From Loxodes magnus (Eukaryota; Ciliophora; Karyorelictea; Loxodida; Loxodidae): DNA of 64,000 bases. The DNA lies in the NCBI GenBank assembly GCA_946699065.1, contig CAMPDV010000016.1, positions 496,001-560,000 of the forward strand, written 5' to 3'. The position numbers were made by a program, and so were the translations under genes. Of this stretch, positions 37,201 to 49,381 are shown in pieces. Under the pieces are notes generated by a model. The model saw nothing but the letters and a program-made list of their open reading frames with translations, was not told the DNA's origin and made no database searches. How positions within the stretch are numbered: position 1 is the stretch's first letter; each line of letters opens with the position of its first letter.

Positions 37201-39436
37201 TCATTTCTTTTTTGGACTTCTTGGTCTTTTTTTTCTTTTTTGAAAAGGCATTAAGGGAGGTAGCAATTTTGACAGCTGCTATGAATATTCTAGAACTTGG
37301 AAAGTTTGTGATTCAATATCTAAAGAATTTAAGTACAAATCTACTAAATGCTAAGATTCTAACTCAGGACGCATTTAAATGGTAATGGCAATTACTTGGC
37401 TAAGAGTTACAGGTATAGCAAGTTCAGCTGCTAATGCAGTTTATAAAACTTAGACTTATTTATTATACCTTTCTTTCCATTCTTCAAATATTACCTTTAA
37501 AAAATGAGACATCGGTATCCTAAGCTTAAATGTAACTAATTCTTTATACCACTGTTTAATTTCTTCTACCTCAACTCCACCTTAGTCTAAAGTGTCCAAG
37601 TTTTTAAGTAAGAATTCTTGATCCTCATCAGTAATTAACACAAACTAAAGTAGGTTTTTAATATCTTAAAATTAAATCAAAACAGAAGTTTCCAGTTTAT
37701 TTTCAATAAATTTAAGGAAATTTTTTTTATTGATTTCTATTAGAGTCATCCAAGTTAAAAATAGGAATTTATGCTTTATAACTGCCTTCTTTTTTATCTA
37801 AAAATTGGAGTTATTTTTGTCCTAAACCTTCGCTTCTATTTCAATTGATTCTGACAATCTTTTTATAATTCTTTTGGCTAATTATGGTTCAAAATTATTT
37901 TTTATGTATAAGTATATTTGCTTATATTCAAGGAGCTGAAAGTTAATGTCTTAGCATATCTATCTAACTATTGATTCAAGTTCTGCGGGATAGTCTACAC
38001 CTAGTACATTTCAAAAGACTTAATTTAAAGGATCATCTGATTATTTTAAATCTTTCAAAAAATGGTATAGTGCCTATGGTACTTTATCTTATTTAGCATC
38101 TTGAAGAATCACTTATAAAGCTATTTTTCAGAACTGAATTTCAGGATGGAGATTTCTTAATTAAATAATTTTCTAAATAGTTTAATCAGTAACTACGATC
38201 TTTTTACTATTTTAAAATTCCGTTTAATTTTTTATAAGTCTATAGAAGGGATTGTTTTGTTTTACCATGCATATCTATTTCTAAGTCTAAGTTTCAACAT
38301 GCTTTCTAATAACTTCTGGAATTTGAACTGCTTATATGATTTATCCTATTTCTTCAAGATGCTATAGTTATTTATTTTTTTCGTTCTATCCCAGCTCGAT
38401 AAGTTTATCAAGCTTTTCTATGTTTCTTCCGATATTCAGCAGCGAAGCTTCTTTTTTCCCGATGTTGTTTATCTCTTCGATATAAGAATTTCGATCTTCC
38501 AATAAAAAATTAAGTTGCAAGATTTCTTTTTTTAGCTTGCTAATAGTCTACTCATTTTACTTCTCTATTTACATTTTTTCCTTTTCTAAGCTTTAAATTG
38601 TATATTCCAAATTCCTAATTTCTAAGTTTTTGTCATAAACCGCTTTTTCAATAAGTTTTTACTATCCGCTGTAAACTTGTTCAACGTTTCATTTGTAACT
38701 CATAAAAATGGAATCAAAAGTTAGTAAGATAAATCTTCATAACTCTTGAAAGATGAAAATAACATCAGAACTATCAACTTAAGGGGACTTATTGAATTGT
38801 TTGCACACATCATTTTGCATTTTGGATATTTCTCTAATTGATTATTTAATGCTATTTATTTCTATTTGCTACCTTTCTTACTTTGGCATTTCAAGTACTT
38901 TACTCACTGTCAGAGCTATTTCATAGAAAATTCCAAAAAATATAGAATCTTCGTTTAATGATTGCTATGCAACTGATTTTTATATCTTCTCTGTATAAAA
39001 TATTACATTCAGTGATTCCAAGATCAAGAATAAGAGCCTGAAGTTCATACAGAGAAGAGATAAACTGTTGGTGTCTTGAAAGTCTAATTAAATTAGAAGA
39101 GTTTCTGTTAGGACTTTCCTGCTAATTGAAAGTACTGCTTGCAAACTAAGTTAATTCATCTGTTGTTTAAAAGCATTTAGTTCTAGGAGTATATAAAAGA
39201 GTATCTCTTTCTCTATATGGAACAGGGTATATACTTCCTTCATGTAGCTTTTCATTAAAATAAGATGTTTTAGATTTAGAAGTCTTAGGTCTGGAATAGG
39301 ATCTAGTTTTAATCTTTTCAATAGGAGATTTCGGAAAAGAGTATAAATTTAGCTTCCTTTGCAAGTTATGTATTCCTAAAATAGTATCTAGTTACTAATT
39401 TGCTTCTTGCTTCAAAGCTTATTTTTTAGTTATCAT
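37201..39436 (-). CDS. Coiled-coil protein, possibly ciliary/cytoskeletal
   Basis: complement(join(37201..38990,39007..39436)), 739 aa. The intron is 16 nt (38991..39006, GTAATATTTTATACAG). It starts MITKKQALKQEANQQLD; the N-terminus is Ser/Arg/Lys-rich (KTRSYSRPKTSKSKTSYF), typical of microtubule-associated proteins. A central coiled coil (YDKNLEIRNLEYTIQSLEKE, KLKKEILQLNFLLEDRNSYI) precedes an all-helical second half with NLHPEIQFWKIALQVILQ and FVLITDEDQEFLLKNLDTLD, the latter resembling a degenerate EF-hand-like pair. It ends KKRPRSPKKK-TGA. No named family; an axonemal role is only inferred from composition. Confidence 0.83.
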
Positions 39437-39930
39437 TTTATTTCTGAACTTTATAATACAATACTCTTAATTAATAGCCTATTTATTAGATTATTTAGTC
39501 TATAGCTATCAGTGAAACTGGTATCAATAATAGCTATAATTATACCATATCATATAAAGCTGCTAAGAGTGTAAAAGTCTTTATTAAGCACTTTATCGCA
39601 TATAATAGAAATATAGCAGAGAAATTTGAAGGCTTAATTCTTAATGATAGCTAAATATTAATCTAAACTAATATTGTAATCAAGCTTCTTATTAACTATT
39701 CTATATTTATCTAGAAAGCTTGCAATTAAATACTAAGTAAGTAAACTAGTCAATTTGAGCATTTATTTTAAAGTATGATACATCATTTAATTTAAATAGT
39801 AAGTGATTACTTTTAGCTTAAAGCAAAGGGATTAAATTGATATTGCTGATTAATCTTAAGATTATAATTAATAAAGGAAGTTAAAACTTAAAGTAAAAAG
39901 AGTTTGAATAATAAAGTAGAAAGTAAATTA
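39437..39930. other. AT-rich divergent intergenic region
   Basis: 494 nt between divergent genes; presumed promoters, no motif recognised. Confidence 0.5.
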
Positions 39931-40926
39931 ATGAGACATATTCTATAGTTAAATTTAAGAAATTTTAGCAACACAATACTTTTTCATACAACTGGCAGTT
40001 CTTAGCTTTCTATTAACTTCTAAGTTACTCCTTCTATTTTTAACACTCTGGAAGATATTTAAGAGCATTATCCTAATTATTGAGAATTGATGCAAATGCT
40101 AGCTATGCTTGATAACAAAAGCATTCCTAAATTTTTAGTAAAAGAAGCCCATTTTGTAATAAGTGAGAATGAGTATTGAAAAGAAAAGCAATAGATAATA
40201 GAAGTTTTGCAAAGAAACGGAATCATAAATATCTAAGGTAAGGATAATTTATAGCTCAATGAGCAAGCTTAACTTATTTTACTTTAAAATTTAAAAGCTG
40301 AAAAAAAACTTGAGAGGTTTGTTAAAGTTTTGCTAACTTGCTTAAGCTAAGACTCTGCTAAAATGTTTAATCATGTGCTAGCATTTATTGAAAATGCAGA
40401 TAAAATCAATTACTCATCTCCTTATACAGCAAAACTTATAACCAAAGCAGCTTTATGTGCGACAAAGGAAAAATAATATGACTAAGCTATTAATTTATAC
40501 TCAAAAAGTTTAAAAATGTTCAATAGTTTTGAAGATTACAATGATTCGTTTTAGTGTGCAAGTATTTGCTCACATTTAGCGTTGCTATTCAAAAATCAGG
40601 GTAAATTTAGAAAAGCATAAAAATATATGAGGGATTGTCTGAGAATTCATTTGCTTTTATTTGGAAGATATTCTGAGTATGTAGCTAAAGACTTCAATAA
40701 TTTGGGAATTATAGAAATGGAATTAGATTTTTAGTAAGCAGCTTAATGCTTTGCAAATTCAATTGCTGTTCTTAAAGGAACCTAGGATTTTGACTAACAA
40801 CTTCTTGAAAAAGTGGAACTCAATTACGAATATGCAAAGTTCAAAATGAGTCTAGAATAAGCAAATTTGAAGCAAAATTTATTTGGTGAGCTTTATAGAT
40901 TTATGCAAAGATTAATGAAGAGATGA
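39931..40926 (+). CDS. TPR-repeat protein, possibly mitochondrial
   Basis: 331 aa, one exon, ATG 39931, TGA 40924-40926. The N-terminus MRHILQLNLRNFSNTILF is Arg-containing, lacks acidic residues and fits a mitochondrial presequence. Residues about 140-290 hold TPR-like pairs: YTAKLITKAALCATKEKQYD, QAINLYSKSLKMF, HLALLFKNQGKFRKAQKYMR and NNLGIIEMELDFQQAAQCF. These mediate protein binding. Trp in PNYWEL and NEYWKE is TGA. The architecture recalls TTC19-like mitochondrial proteins, but this is a weak analogy. Confidence 0.82.
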
Positions 40927-41248
40927 TACTTTTATCATTTGATCTTAATAGAATTTTCTATAAAATATGATTCATAATAAGCATTTTTACTTTAAATCTA
41001 ATCACTTAAAGCAAGCACTCTTTAAATTCTGTATTTTATCTAAAAGTTACTATGAAAATACTTGTTATCTTATTTAAAAATTAAGTTATAATAATAACTA
41101 AGATATATTGAAATTTAATATGAAAATAGCAGTCAAACATAAATAAAATTTATTTTATATTACCTGACAAAAACTATTAATTTATTAGCTTTTATTTTTA
41201 CTTTTTTATATTTAAGTGTTAAATTATAAGTAACAGTATAAATATGAA
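40927..41248. other. AT-rich convergent intergenic region
   Basis: 322 nt between the ends of two convergent genes; no feature seen. Confidence 0.5.
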
Positions 41249-42079
41249 TCAAAATTGTTCGAAATTTACTTCTCTAGCATTGTGCTTTTTCTAAGCTGTT
41301 TTAACTTTGCTAATTTCTTAATGTTGAAAAACTTTTGCTTTATCTATGATTTTTTCAAGTTCACTCTAGTCTTCTTAACAAAATTACATATTTTCACACT
41401 TTTCTTTTATTCTCTACAGAATATTTTAGAATTAATAAATAGATTATTCTATTATTTCTAGCTCACCTTTGTCGTTCTTCTCATAAACTATTGTTTTTTC
41501 TTATTTATACAAAGTTCTTCGCTATTAAATTTTAGTAATGTTTTTCACAGTTTTTCTAAGTTCTCTTTTTACTTATTAAAGCTCTTTTAATTTAGTATCT
41601 ATATCAACTTAATCATATTTTTCTATTTAATTTTGCTTTTAATTATTTTCATACTTTTCAATTATTTTAGTTATTTGGTTTAAAGGTTGCTCTACTTATT
41701 AAATAAACATCTGAATGTTTTCATCATCTATATAATTTTCTTATTTCTCTCCTTATACATTTTAATTATCCTATTCTTCTTATGCTCAGTTAACTGTTTT
41801 ATGCTATTTTTTTTCCTTTTAAATACCTTTTTACTCTGTTCTGTTATTTTCATTGGGTTTAGCTGAAAATGAGTTTAAAGAAGTAATAGATGACTCTTTA
41901 TTAGTCATATTTTATTATTGGTTCTAAGCTTCTACCTCTTCTTAATCATTTTTCTATCAGGTTATTTTTGCACTTTCTCCAACTTCAATAGTCTAAGTTA
42001 TTTGTTCTTACTGGTCGTTTTTTTTCTGTACTCCTAACTTTTACTCCTCTAACTAACTACTAGAAAAGCATTATCCCAT
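41249..42079 (-). CDS. Dually acylated (MGQC) coiled-coil protein
   Basis: 276 aa, one exon, ATG 42079, TGA 41251..41249. It begins MGQCFSSSQLEEQ: Gly2 for N-myristoylation and Cys4 for palmitoylation, a membrane-targeting signature common in protist ciliary and cortical proteins. The middle is Gln/Glu-rich and low complexity. Residues about 125-270 form coiled coil (VEQPLNQITKIIEKYENN, LKELQQVKRELRKTVKN). It ends REVNFEQF. No catalytic motif; family unknown. Confidence 0.82.
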
Positions 42080-42183
42080 TTATAAATATATCTTCTAATT
42101 AATAATCTTAATAAAAGATCTAGGAAAATAATAGTTAGACTTAATATTATGGATTTTATTCCAATCCTTATACTAATGAAAGT

Positions 42184-42880
42184 ATGGAGAAATCTATTAG
42201 CAATATTTAGAATCTAGTAGCTGAGAAAAGTAAAAATGTAAGCATTATTAAGTTCTTAGATGTAGAGTTATTAAAGTAGAGGCTAAATATATTACTTCTA
42301 ACTATTTTTCCGTTAAAATTTTCATAATTATTCAAATTATTTTCGTTAGATTAACTATAAGCGCTTTCAATTTAAAAAGAAAATATAGCATCTTTAAACA
42401 ATGAAGTTGCTGTATCTTTAACTACCTAAATAGAGATAAATAACAAAGTAATTATATGAAGCATTATGGCTAATTATTAGCTACTAATAAAGATCTAAAT
42501 ATAACGCTTAGATTTGATTATTTATAACTAACTTAAATTTCATTAGATGTCAAGCAGAATAAATTGTACATTCATTAGAAGATAATATAGTAGATGCTTT
42601 ATAGATTCAGTTACTATAAGTTTGTTAAAGTATGAATTTCTTATTGCATAATTAAATAAACATTAAGGATTCCTATTGTTGTTAAATAAATAAGCTATAC
42701 ATAGAAAATGACAGGTATTTAGCTTTTAATTTTCTTATTATAGTAAGACTGGTAATAGTATAGATGCTTTAATGCAATAATTTGCTGTGTAAGGAAATGC
42801 TTAGTAGGAGAGGAAAAGAAGTAATATTAGTTAAATAAGTATAAAGTAAGCATTTTATGAAATAATAAATAAAAATTTTA
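42184..42880 (+). CDS. Hypothetical protein, three or more exons, 3' end unresolved
   Basis: Assembled as join(42184..42411,42434..42714,42744..about 42880), with introns of 22 and 29 nt and an optional in-frame 15-nt intron at 42236..42250. The product begins MEKSISNIQNLVAEKSKN and continues through ENIASLNNEVARQITKQL and QAEQIVHSLEDNIVDALQ to ENDSKTGNSIDALMQQF, all with strong coding codons and mostly helical character. No TGA ends the last frame before the convergent neighbour (42913). A TAA after SNISQISIK (near 42846) is a candidate end. Family unknown; exon joins are inferred from frame continuity only. Confidence 0.45.
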
Positions 42881-42912
42881 GAATCAGTTGTGCTCATTAT
42901 TGCATTCTGATA

Positions 42913-43410
42913 TCATTAAATTTCTTTAGCACTTAATTAACTTTCGTTAGGTGGCTGATGTTCACTAGGAAAAACTAGCTTTCCATCTATGCGTTTAGGC
43001 TTTGGCTTAGGTCTTTTTATTTTATAAGGGAAATTTATTGAATTTCCTTTCTTTAAAAATTCATCAAAGTTAGCGAAATTTAAATTAGTTTGACGCAATT
43101 ACTTCTAGTTTGTATCTTTAGAGTTTAATTTGTAGCTATTATCATTCTCTCACACGTTTCTCTTATTAATTTAAACTACTTTAACCTCTTATTTGTCTTC
43201 ATTTTCAATTGATGATGAACTCTTCGTATTCAATTTGCTATCAATCTAATTATTGGAATCTGATTAACTCTGATCGTTTTTGAATTCTTTTCATATGAAA
43301 AGATAAGAATATATTAGAGATCCTACAGCAAATATTATTCAAAGCACTTCATCTATTCCACTTGAAGAATTCTCAGTATGACTAGTTGTTGTTATATTAT
43401 TTCCTTCCAT
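42913..43410 (-). CDS. Single-pass membrane protein, unknown
   Basis: 165 aa, ATG 43410, TGA 42915..42913. A short polar, Thr/Ser-rich N-terminus (MEGNNITTTSHTENSSS) with potential N-glycosylation sites is followed by one helix (about 22-39, VLWIIFAVGSLIYSYLFI; Trp24 is TGA). A Ser/Asn-rich then basic tail ends with a Lys-Pro repeat (KIKRPKPKPKRIDGKLVF). This layout fits a type III/I single-span protein with a cytoplasmic tail. No family recognised. Confidence 0.7.
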
Positions 43411-44588
43411 TTTTATGAGTTCACAAATAAATAAACTGAGTAATTTATATTTTCTAAATGACTACCATTTTAAATTCAACACAGTCTAATTAGCTTCTAC
43501 TTCTGTCTATTAGTTAATTTATTATCTTACTCTACTTAGTTCTATCTATTTAACTTGTCCTCATTCCAACACAACAGATATAATTTGCCAAATTTTCTAT
43601 TAAATTAAATCTCAGACTGAATATAGAATAGCAAAAGCATTCTTAAGCTGAAGCAAAGTATTGTATTAAAAGCTAATGATTGTTAGTACTATTTTAATTA
43701 TTTTATCAAATATCTTCTTAGCAATATTTAGTACCTTTAAGTTAGATAGATTTACTTATATTATATATTAAAGTCATAATTTAGTTTTGCTAGCTGTTTA
43801 TAAAAAAATTATGCAAATATTGCAATGAAATTGTTATTTAAACTAGTTTAAAATTAAGCAAACACGATATAATTAGATCTATTAGCTTTACTATATTAAG
43901 ACTAAGATCAATTAAGCTAGAAATTAAATGAAGGTGTGAAATATCGAGAAAGAATAGTATAAAAGGCATATAATAAGATGCTTGATTGAGCTATATTGGA
44001 TGATCTAACTGCTTATCTTAGGCTAATTTATTTAATTATTTGGCTTTTTTATTTTTGTTTCTTCTATTTATTTAAAATTAGCTTCTATGACTCCTTTATG
44101 CCAAAAATTACTTTTTTTCATATATTTAAAACTCTATAAGTAAACTTTCTTATTTTCGTAATTAAAATTACAGTTAGATTTTATTAAAAGTAGGAAGTGA
44201 AAAGTAAAAGATGTCTTAAAATTAATAAAATAGAATAAAATGAATGAAGCTATAATAATTAGGATAGAAATATACTATTTAATTAAGCAAAAGTTACTTG
44301 CTTAATAATTACATTCAATGCATTAAATATTCAAATTAATTGATAAATAGAGAACATAATTATAGCTATTTATGCTTTACAGCTAATAATCATATTAGAG
44401 TCCTTTAGCTACTTTTATATATATTTCGTCTATTATACTAATGATTTCTTTTATATAAAAATACTTTTGTTGCTTTACTTACTTCTTTAAAGATATTGAA
44501 AGAAGAAATAGGTTGAGTAATAAAGAATTGAATAGTAATAGATAAAGGGAAAGAAGTAATAAAAGATAAAGATAATTATTTATGTAAG
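43411..44588. other. AT-rich intergenic region
   Basis: 1.2 kb, no coding pattern or structural element seen. Confidence 0.5.
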
Positions 44589-45230
44589 TCATATGGTATT
44601 TTCGTAGTTCACGTTTTGCTTTCCATCTTCGTTTAGATTCTCTATAAACCGACTTTATGAGCAACTGTTAGCGCAAACACATGGAGTCTATTTAAATTTA
44701 CAACATTTGCATAAAAAGAGAATCATATCTATAATCACAAAAAAGAAACTAAATACCAACAGCACTGCTAAGAAGAAAATAAGCAATATAAAAAGTAAAG
44801 TTAAAAGCAAGCATCTTACTATTTTGTTTTCTGACTAAAAAGCTTTAAGAAATACGCTGATGCAGTTATTTCAAAAATAAAAAAATGGTACGGCGCAAAT
44901 AATTATAGGAAATGCTAATATCAACAAGATAATAATTATTGAATATCTCATACATGCATTTTCTATTTTTCCAAAAGTTGATTTATAGCATCTTACAAAA
45001 AAATAGTTCTGAAACTCAGGACAATTTTTAAAATGCATATGTTCTTTTCAAGCTCTACAAGCTGGACAAAATTAAAACTGACATGATTCGCAAAAAACAT
45101 ATTTCTTTTTCAATTTTTGTAGATTTGGCGTTCCACATAGAGGACAATTGACAGGCTTTAATCTATTTTTTTCGAAGCTTTCTAGATAGTTCTTAGTCAA
45201 AGGTTCTTTTTCAATATTTGTTTAGGACAT
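44589..45230 (-). CDS. IBR-type zinc-finger membrane protein (RBR E3 ligase-like)
   Basis: 213 aa, one exon, ATG 45230, TGA 44591..44589. Residues 29-70 give C29xxC32-x14-C47xxC50-x4-C55xxC58-x5-H64-x5-C70, the in-between-RING (IBR) pattern, with Trp61 as TGA. Two long hydrophobic segments follow (about 97-120 and 140-173), then a Cys-rich CKCCKFKQTPCVCANSC stretch and a polar tail. IBR fingers occur in RING-between-RING ubiquitin ligases such as RNF19; here no RING1 or catalytic RING2 is visible, so it is either a truncated RBR relative or a ligase adaptor on an internal membrane. Divergent from the ULK kinase gene, 277 nt away. Confidence 0.82.
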
Positions 45231-45507
45231 TTCTAAATGTTAATGCAATAATATTTAAATATAATAAACTGCAATTGTTTAAAAATTATAAACACTTCCT
45301 CTTATAAGATTCTAGCAATAGTTCAAAAGATAAAGCATTTTAACTTTAAAACATTCCTTCAACTAAATCTATGAGAATAAGGTATAGCTTGACAGTAAAA
45401 AGCAAGAAGAACGATAAAATATGAGAAAGTTACATTATTCTAAACAAAGAGTTATAAGTTGATTTATATTATGGAGGTTGAAAGAGAAATACTTTATAAT
45501 AAATTAA

Positions 45508-46950
45508 ATGGAAGAATTGTAGTTTTCAAACAAAATAATTGGCAATGGAAAATATCGATTGCTGGAAAATATTGGTTAAGGTGCTTTTGGAATTGTCTGA
45601 AAAGCATAACTTTTAAATGAGTCTAATGAAACTTAGTATTATGCGATAAAATAGGTTTCTTTGCAAGTTTTATCAAATTAAAGTGAGAAGTACGAGGAGA
45701 TTTGCTTTAGAAGAGAAATAGAGCATATGGAAAAAATAAATCATATTAATTTTGTTAAATTAACAGAAGTTATTAGCGAAGATTTCTGCTATTTAGTCAT
45801 GGAACTTGCAAGTGGAGGAGATTTCCGCCAATATTTGAGAAATAAAAATGGAAAATTAACTGAAGAAGAAGCGCTTTATTTTATGAAGCAAATAATAGAT
45901 GGATTACATGTACTTTATAAGCTAAAAATTCTGCATAGAGATCTTAAACCGGAAAACTTCTTACTAAGTGATTAAGGACCCAACCCTATTCTTAAAATTT
46001 GCGATCTTGGATTTTCAAAAAGTATATCTGAAGAAACAGCAGGCAAAACCAATTTGGGAACTAGATATTACAAAGCTTTCGAAATTATAAAAGGAAATGA
46101 AAAATATAACTATAAAGCAGATCTATGAAGCACGGGAGTTATTCTTTATGAAATGGTTGCTGGCGAAAGACCGTTTTACGGAAGAAACGATTATCAATTA
46201 ATGTAGAATTAACTACTTGGCCCAAATCTAAGCGAACTAAATTGCTCAAGTCTTTGTAAGGATCTCATTTCAAAGCTCTTGCAATGCTAATAAAGCTAAA
46301 GAATTAACTTTGAAGATCTTTTGAAGCATCCCTGGTTTACAGGGTAAAGATTTTAGGATTTAACGGTAGAGCAGTATATATAGCCACAAGAGCTAAGAGC
46401 TATAAATTCAGAAGAGTAGAAATAAGTAATTGAAAAGATCAAATAGGGATTTGAATTCGCTAAATATATTTTCGAAATGTCTGAATAATTCGAAAATCTT
46501 GAAACTGCTCACTAAAAAAGCTTTTATTTAAACTTGACGTCTTTCATTCTTGAAAGAATTAGAAAATCTAACAAGCATTGGAAGCAAATTCCTATTGAAA
46601 AAGAGATAAAAAAATTAGACGAACTTGCTGCAACTTGTGGTGATTTTAATTGATAAGGAAGGGAAGCTTAAATAAACAGTAAGTAACCTGTCATTGATTA
46701 AACATACTAGCTAATTTAGTTGGCTAACACATTTACATAATTTCCTCAATTAATGAGTTTGTAAATAACTATCGAAGACTTAATTCAATTAATTTAAAAA
46801 AGTCTACATTATTTATAATAAGAAGAAAATATTGAAGAGTGAAGCTAAAGCTTAGATTAGAAATGCTATGAAGAAGAGCCTAAAGAACCAGTTTAGCAGA
46901 TAGCTACTTTAGAAAAACAAAATTCGAACGATTCTGACAATTGGGACTGA
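45508..46950 (+). CDS. ULK/ATG1-like Ser/Thr protein kinase (copy 1)
   Basis: 480 aa, one exon, ATG 45508, TGA 46948-46950. Gly-rich loop GQGAFGIVW (23-31), Lys48 in YYAIKQ, HRDLKPEN (Asp145), D166-L167-G168 in place of DFG, and KADLWSTGVILYEM. Trp31 and Trp207 are TGA at invariant or near-invariant kinase Trp sites. The APE motif is changed to AFE. Loop and subdomain spacing (GGDFRQYL, ILHRDLKP, RINFEDLLKHPWF) match ULK/ATG1 kinases of autophagy and ciliary function. The C-terminal 220 residues are helical, Gln-rich and end SDNWD. Active or impaired cannot be told: Lys, HRD Asp and DxG Asp are all present. Tandem with copy 2, 221 nt downstream. Confidence 0.94.
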
Positions 46951-47171
46951 AATTAAATTCTTAAATTTTACTTCATAATCTAATAAATCTAATAAGCACT
47001 ATTTGCTAATATATCCAAATTCTTTGCTAAGGCTTGAAGATTTATTTTTCTCTTATAATAAGTGGGTTAAACTTTTGATTTATATTGTATTTATATCATT
47101 TTATAATGATAATTAGTTAAAACTGTAATAATTACAAGATAAATAGAATAGAAAGTTATCAATATAATAAT

Positions 47172-48899
47172 ATGGAAATTAATTCTCCAAATCTTCAAAT
47201 GGAACCGCCTAAGAATAAGTTTACTGCTAAAAAAATTTGCGAATACATCCTGCTCGTTAAGATAGGAAAAGGAGCTTTTGGGTAAATTTGAAAAGCAACT
47301 TATTTCGATAAAAGCAAATAAAATATTAATTTTGCAGTTAAAGAGCTGAGCCTCAAAGAAGCAAATTATAGCAGTTTAAAGAAATTGCATCGTAAGAGAG
47401 AAATAGCAAATATGTACAAAGTAGATCACATCAATTTAATAAAATTAAAGGACATTATTCAAACCACTAATAACTTATATCTCGTCATGGAGTATGCTGA
47501 GGGAGGAAACTTTAGAGAATACTTGAAGGCTTAAGGAGGAAAAATAAGTGAAGACAAAGCTCTCTATTTTATGTAATAATTAGCTGAAGGATTAAAAGTA
47601 CTTTACCAAAATAAAATACTTCATAGAGATTTAAAGCCTCCTAATTTATTAATTGATAAGCTAAGTGAAAATCCTATTCTTAAAATTTGCGATCTTGGTC
47701 TTTCAAAATGCACTGAAGAAGAAGGAATTGGTAAAACAAAAGTTGGTACTAAATTATATATGGCACCCGAAATTTTAAAAGGTGAAAAGCACAACTATAA
47801 AGCAGATTTATGAAGTGCTGGAATAATTTTATACGAAATGATAGCTGGAAGAAGGCCATTTTAAGCAAGGAGAGATAACCAACTTATAATGCTCTAATAA
47901 TACGGTCCTAACGTTAATTAATTATAATGTTCTCAAATATGCAAAAATTTAATTGAGAGGCTACTTTAGCCTTAATAAGAACTTCGAATAAGTTTCGATG
48001 AATTTTATAATCATTAATGGCTAAGAAGTTCCTTTTAATAAATCTCTACAAATATAAATATGGCTTTCTAAGGCTAGTAGCTATAATAAGAAAAGAAATC
48101 CTTTGAATAGATGAACCTTTCTTAATTGCAATAAATTAATGAAAAGATATAGTGAAACCTTACAGAAGCTAAGGGATTTATTGACTAAGCTGATAAATTA
48201 GATTAAATTTCAATCATCTTTTCATCTTTTAATTACTAGTTAGCTGTCTATATTCTACGTAAAATCTAAGATGAGAACATATTACAGGAAAATAACCCAT
48301 AATTTAAAGAAATTTTTAATGAAGTTGATGAATTGCTAGATTTCTGCGGAGAAAAACTATTAATTTATCGATTTCAATTCTAAAAATAGTAGCAAACTTA
48401 ATTTTACATCTAAATTATAACTCAATAACTGAACCAATATGTACAGGATTAATGGAAGTTAAAAAACTGATAGAACTTTAATTTGAACGAAATCATAGAT
48501 AAGACAGTAAAGTTTTTATAGAAAGATTAGCCAAAAGAAACATGATAAGAATAAGAACCTTGGAATCCAGAAATTTTGTAATAAGAATAATTAAATCAGT
48601 TTGACTTGTAGACTAAGTAAGAAGACCTCTTTCAAAATTAGCAGAATATATAGTAATAGAATTATTATCAGTTTAATGAGGTTAATCAAAATAATCAATG
48701 GGATTTTCAACCTGCTTAAGATAATTATTTTTAAAAGTAGCAGTAAATTTTCAACTTTGCATCTAATAATAATGTTCAGTAAATGTCTCAAAATTTCATA
48801 CAATTTCCTGACTAAAATGCATACTAAGTTTAAAATTAGTTAAATCAAGTTGAAATTTACAAAGATCCTCAAAATAATTCAGATGAAGAGTGGGATTGA
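47172..48899 (+). CDS. ULK/ATG1-like Ser/Thr protein kinase (copy 2)
   Basis: 575 aa, one exon, ATG 47172, TGA 48897-48899. GKGAFGQIW loop (Trp40 is TGA), FAVKEL Lys, HRDLKPPN (Asp153), D174-L175-G176 again replacing DFG, intact MAPEIL, and KADLWSAGIILYEM with Trp214 as TGA. It is a paralogue of the upstream kinase in the same orientation, clearly a tandem duplication. The C-terminal region is longer and very Gln/Asn-rich (many TAA/TAG codons). Both copies end in an acidic-Trp-Asp motif immediately before TGA (SDNWD and SDEEWD), suggesting a conserved C-terminal docking tail and confirming TGA as the stop. Confidence 0.94.
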
Positions 48900-49381
48900 T
48901 AAGAATAAAATTCATGAATCACTATTATTAATAAAATTTTACTTTCATTACAATAATAAAATCAATATAATTCTAAATAAAGCAAATCAAAAACAATTAA
49001 AGTAATTTAATACCTTAAAAATAAAAAACTAATAAAAAGTATTAGAAATCAAATAAATTAATAAAACTAAGTGATATTTATTTTTATAATATGACTTTAC
49101 ATCTAATTATCTAAATTATGGAAGCTAATTTTTATAAAATATAATGTGCATATTCTTAATGTATATTTATTAATCTAAATTTAAAAATTAGATAAATAGT
49201 TATAGTGTTTTAAGTAACTATTATTTCTATATATTTAAGGCATGCTTTGAATAATTCAGTTATTTATCTATTAAAGCATAATAGTTGTTTTAGTTTATTC
49301 TTTATTTCAATTTTACAGGAATTTTTCTATTTAAATTAATGTAAAAAATATTAATAATTAATTTAGCAAATTAGAAGCTTC
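48900..49381. other. AT-rich convergent intergenic region
   Basis: Between kinase copy 2 (+) and a minus-strand membrane gene; no feature seen. Confidence 0.5.

Noticed and set aside
44479-44664. 61-aa minus-strand standard-code ORF
   Set aside because: Overlaps the 3' end of the IBR gene in another frame and has only Leu-rich AT-driven sequence.
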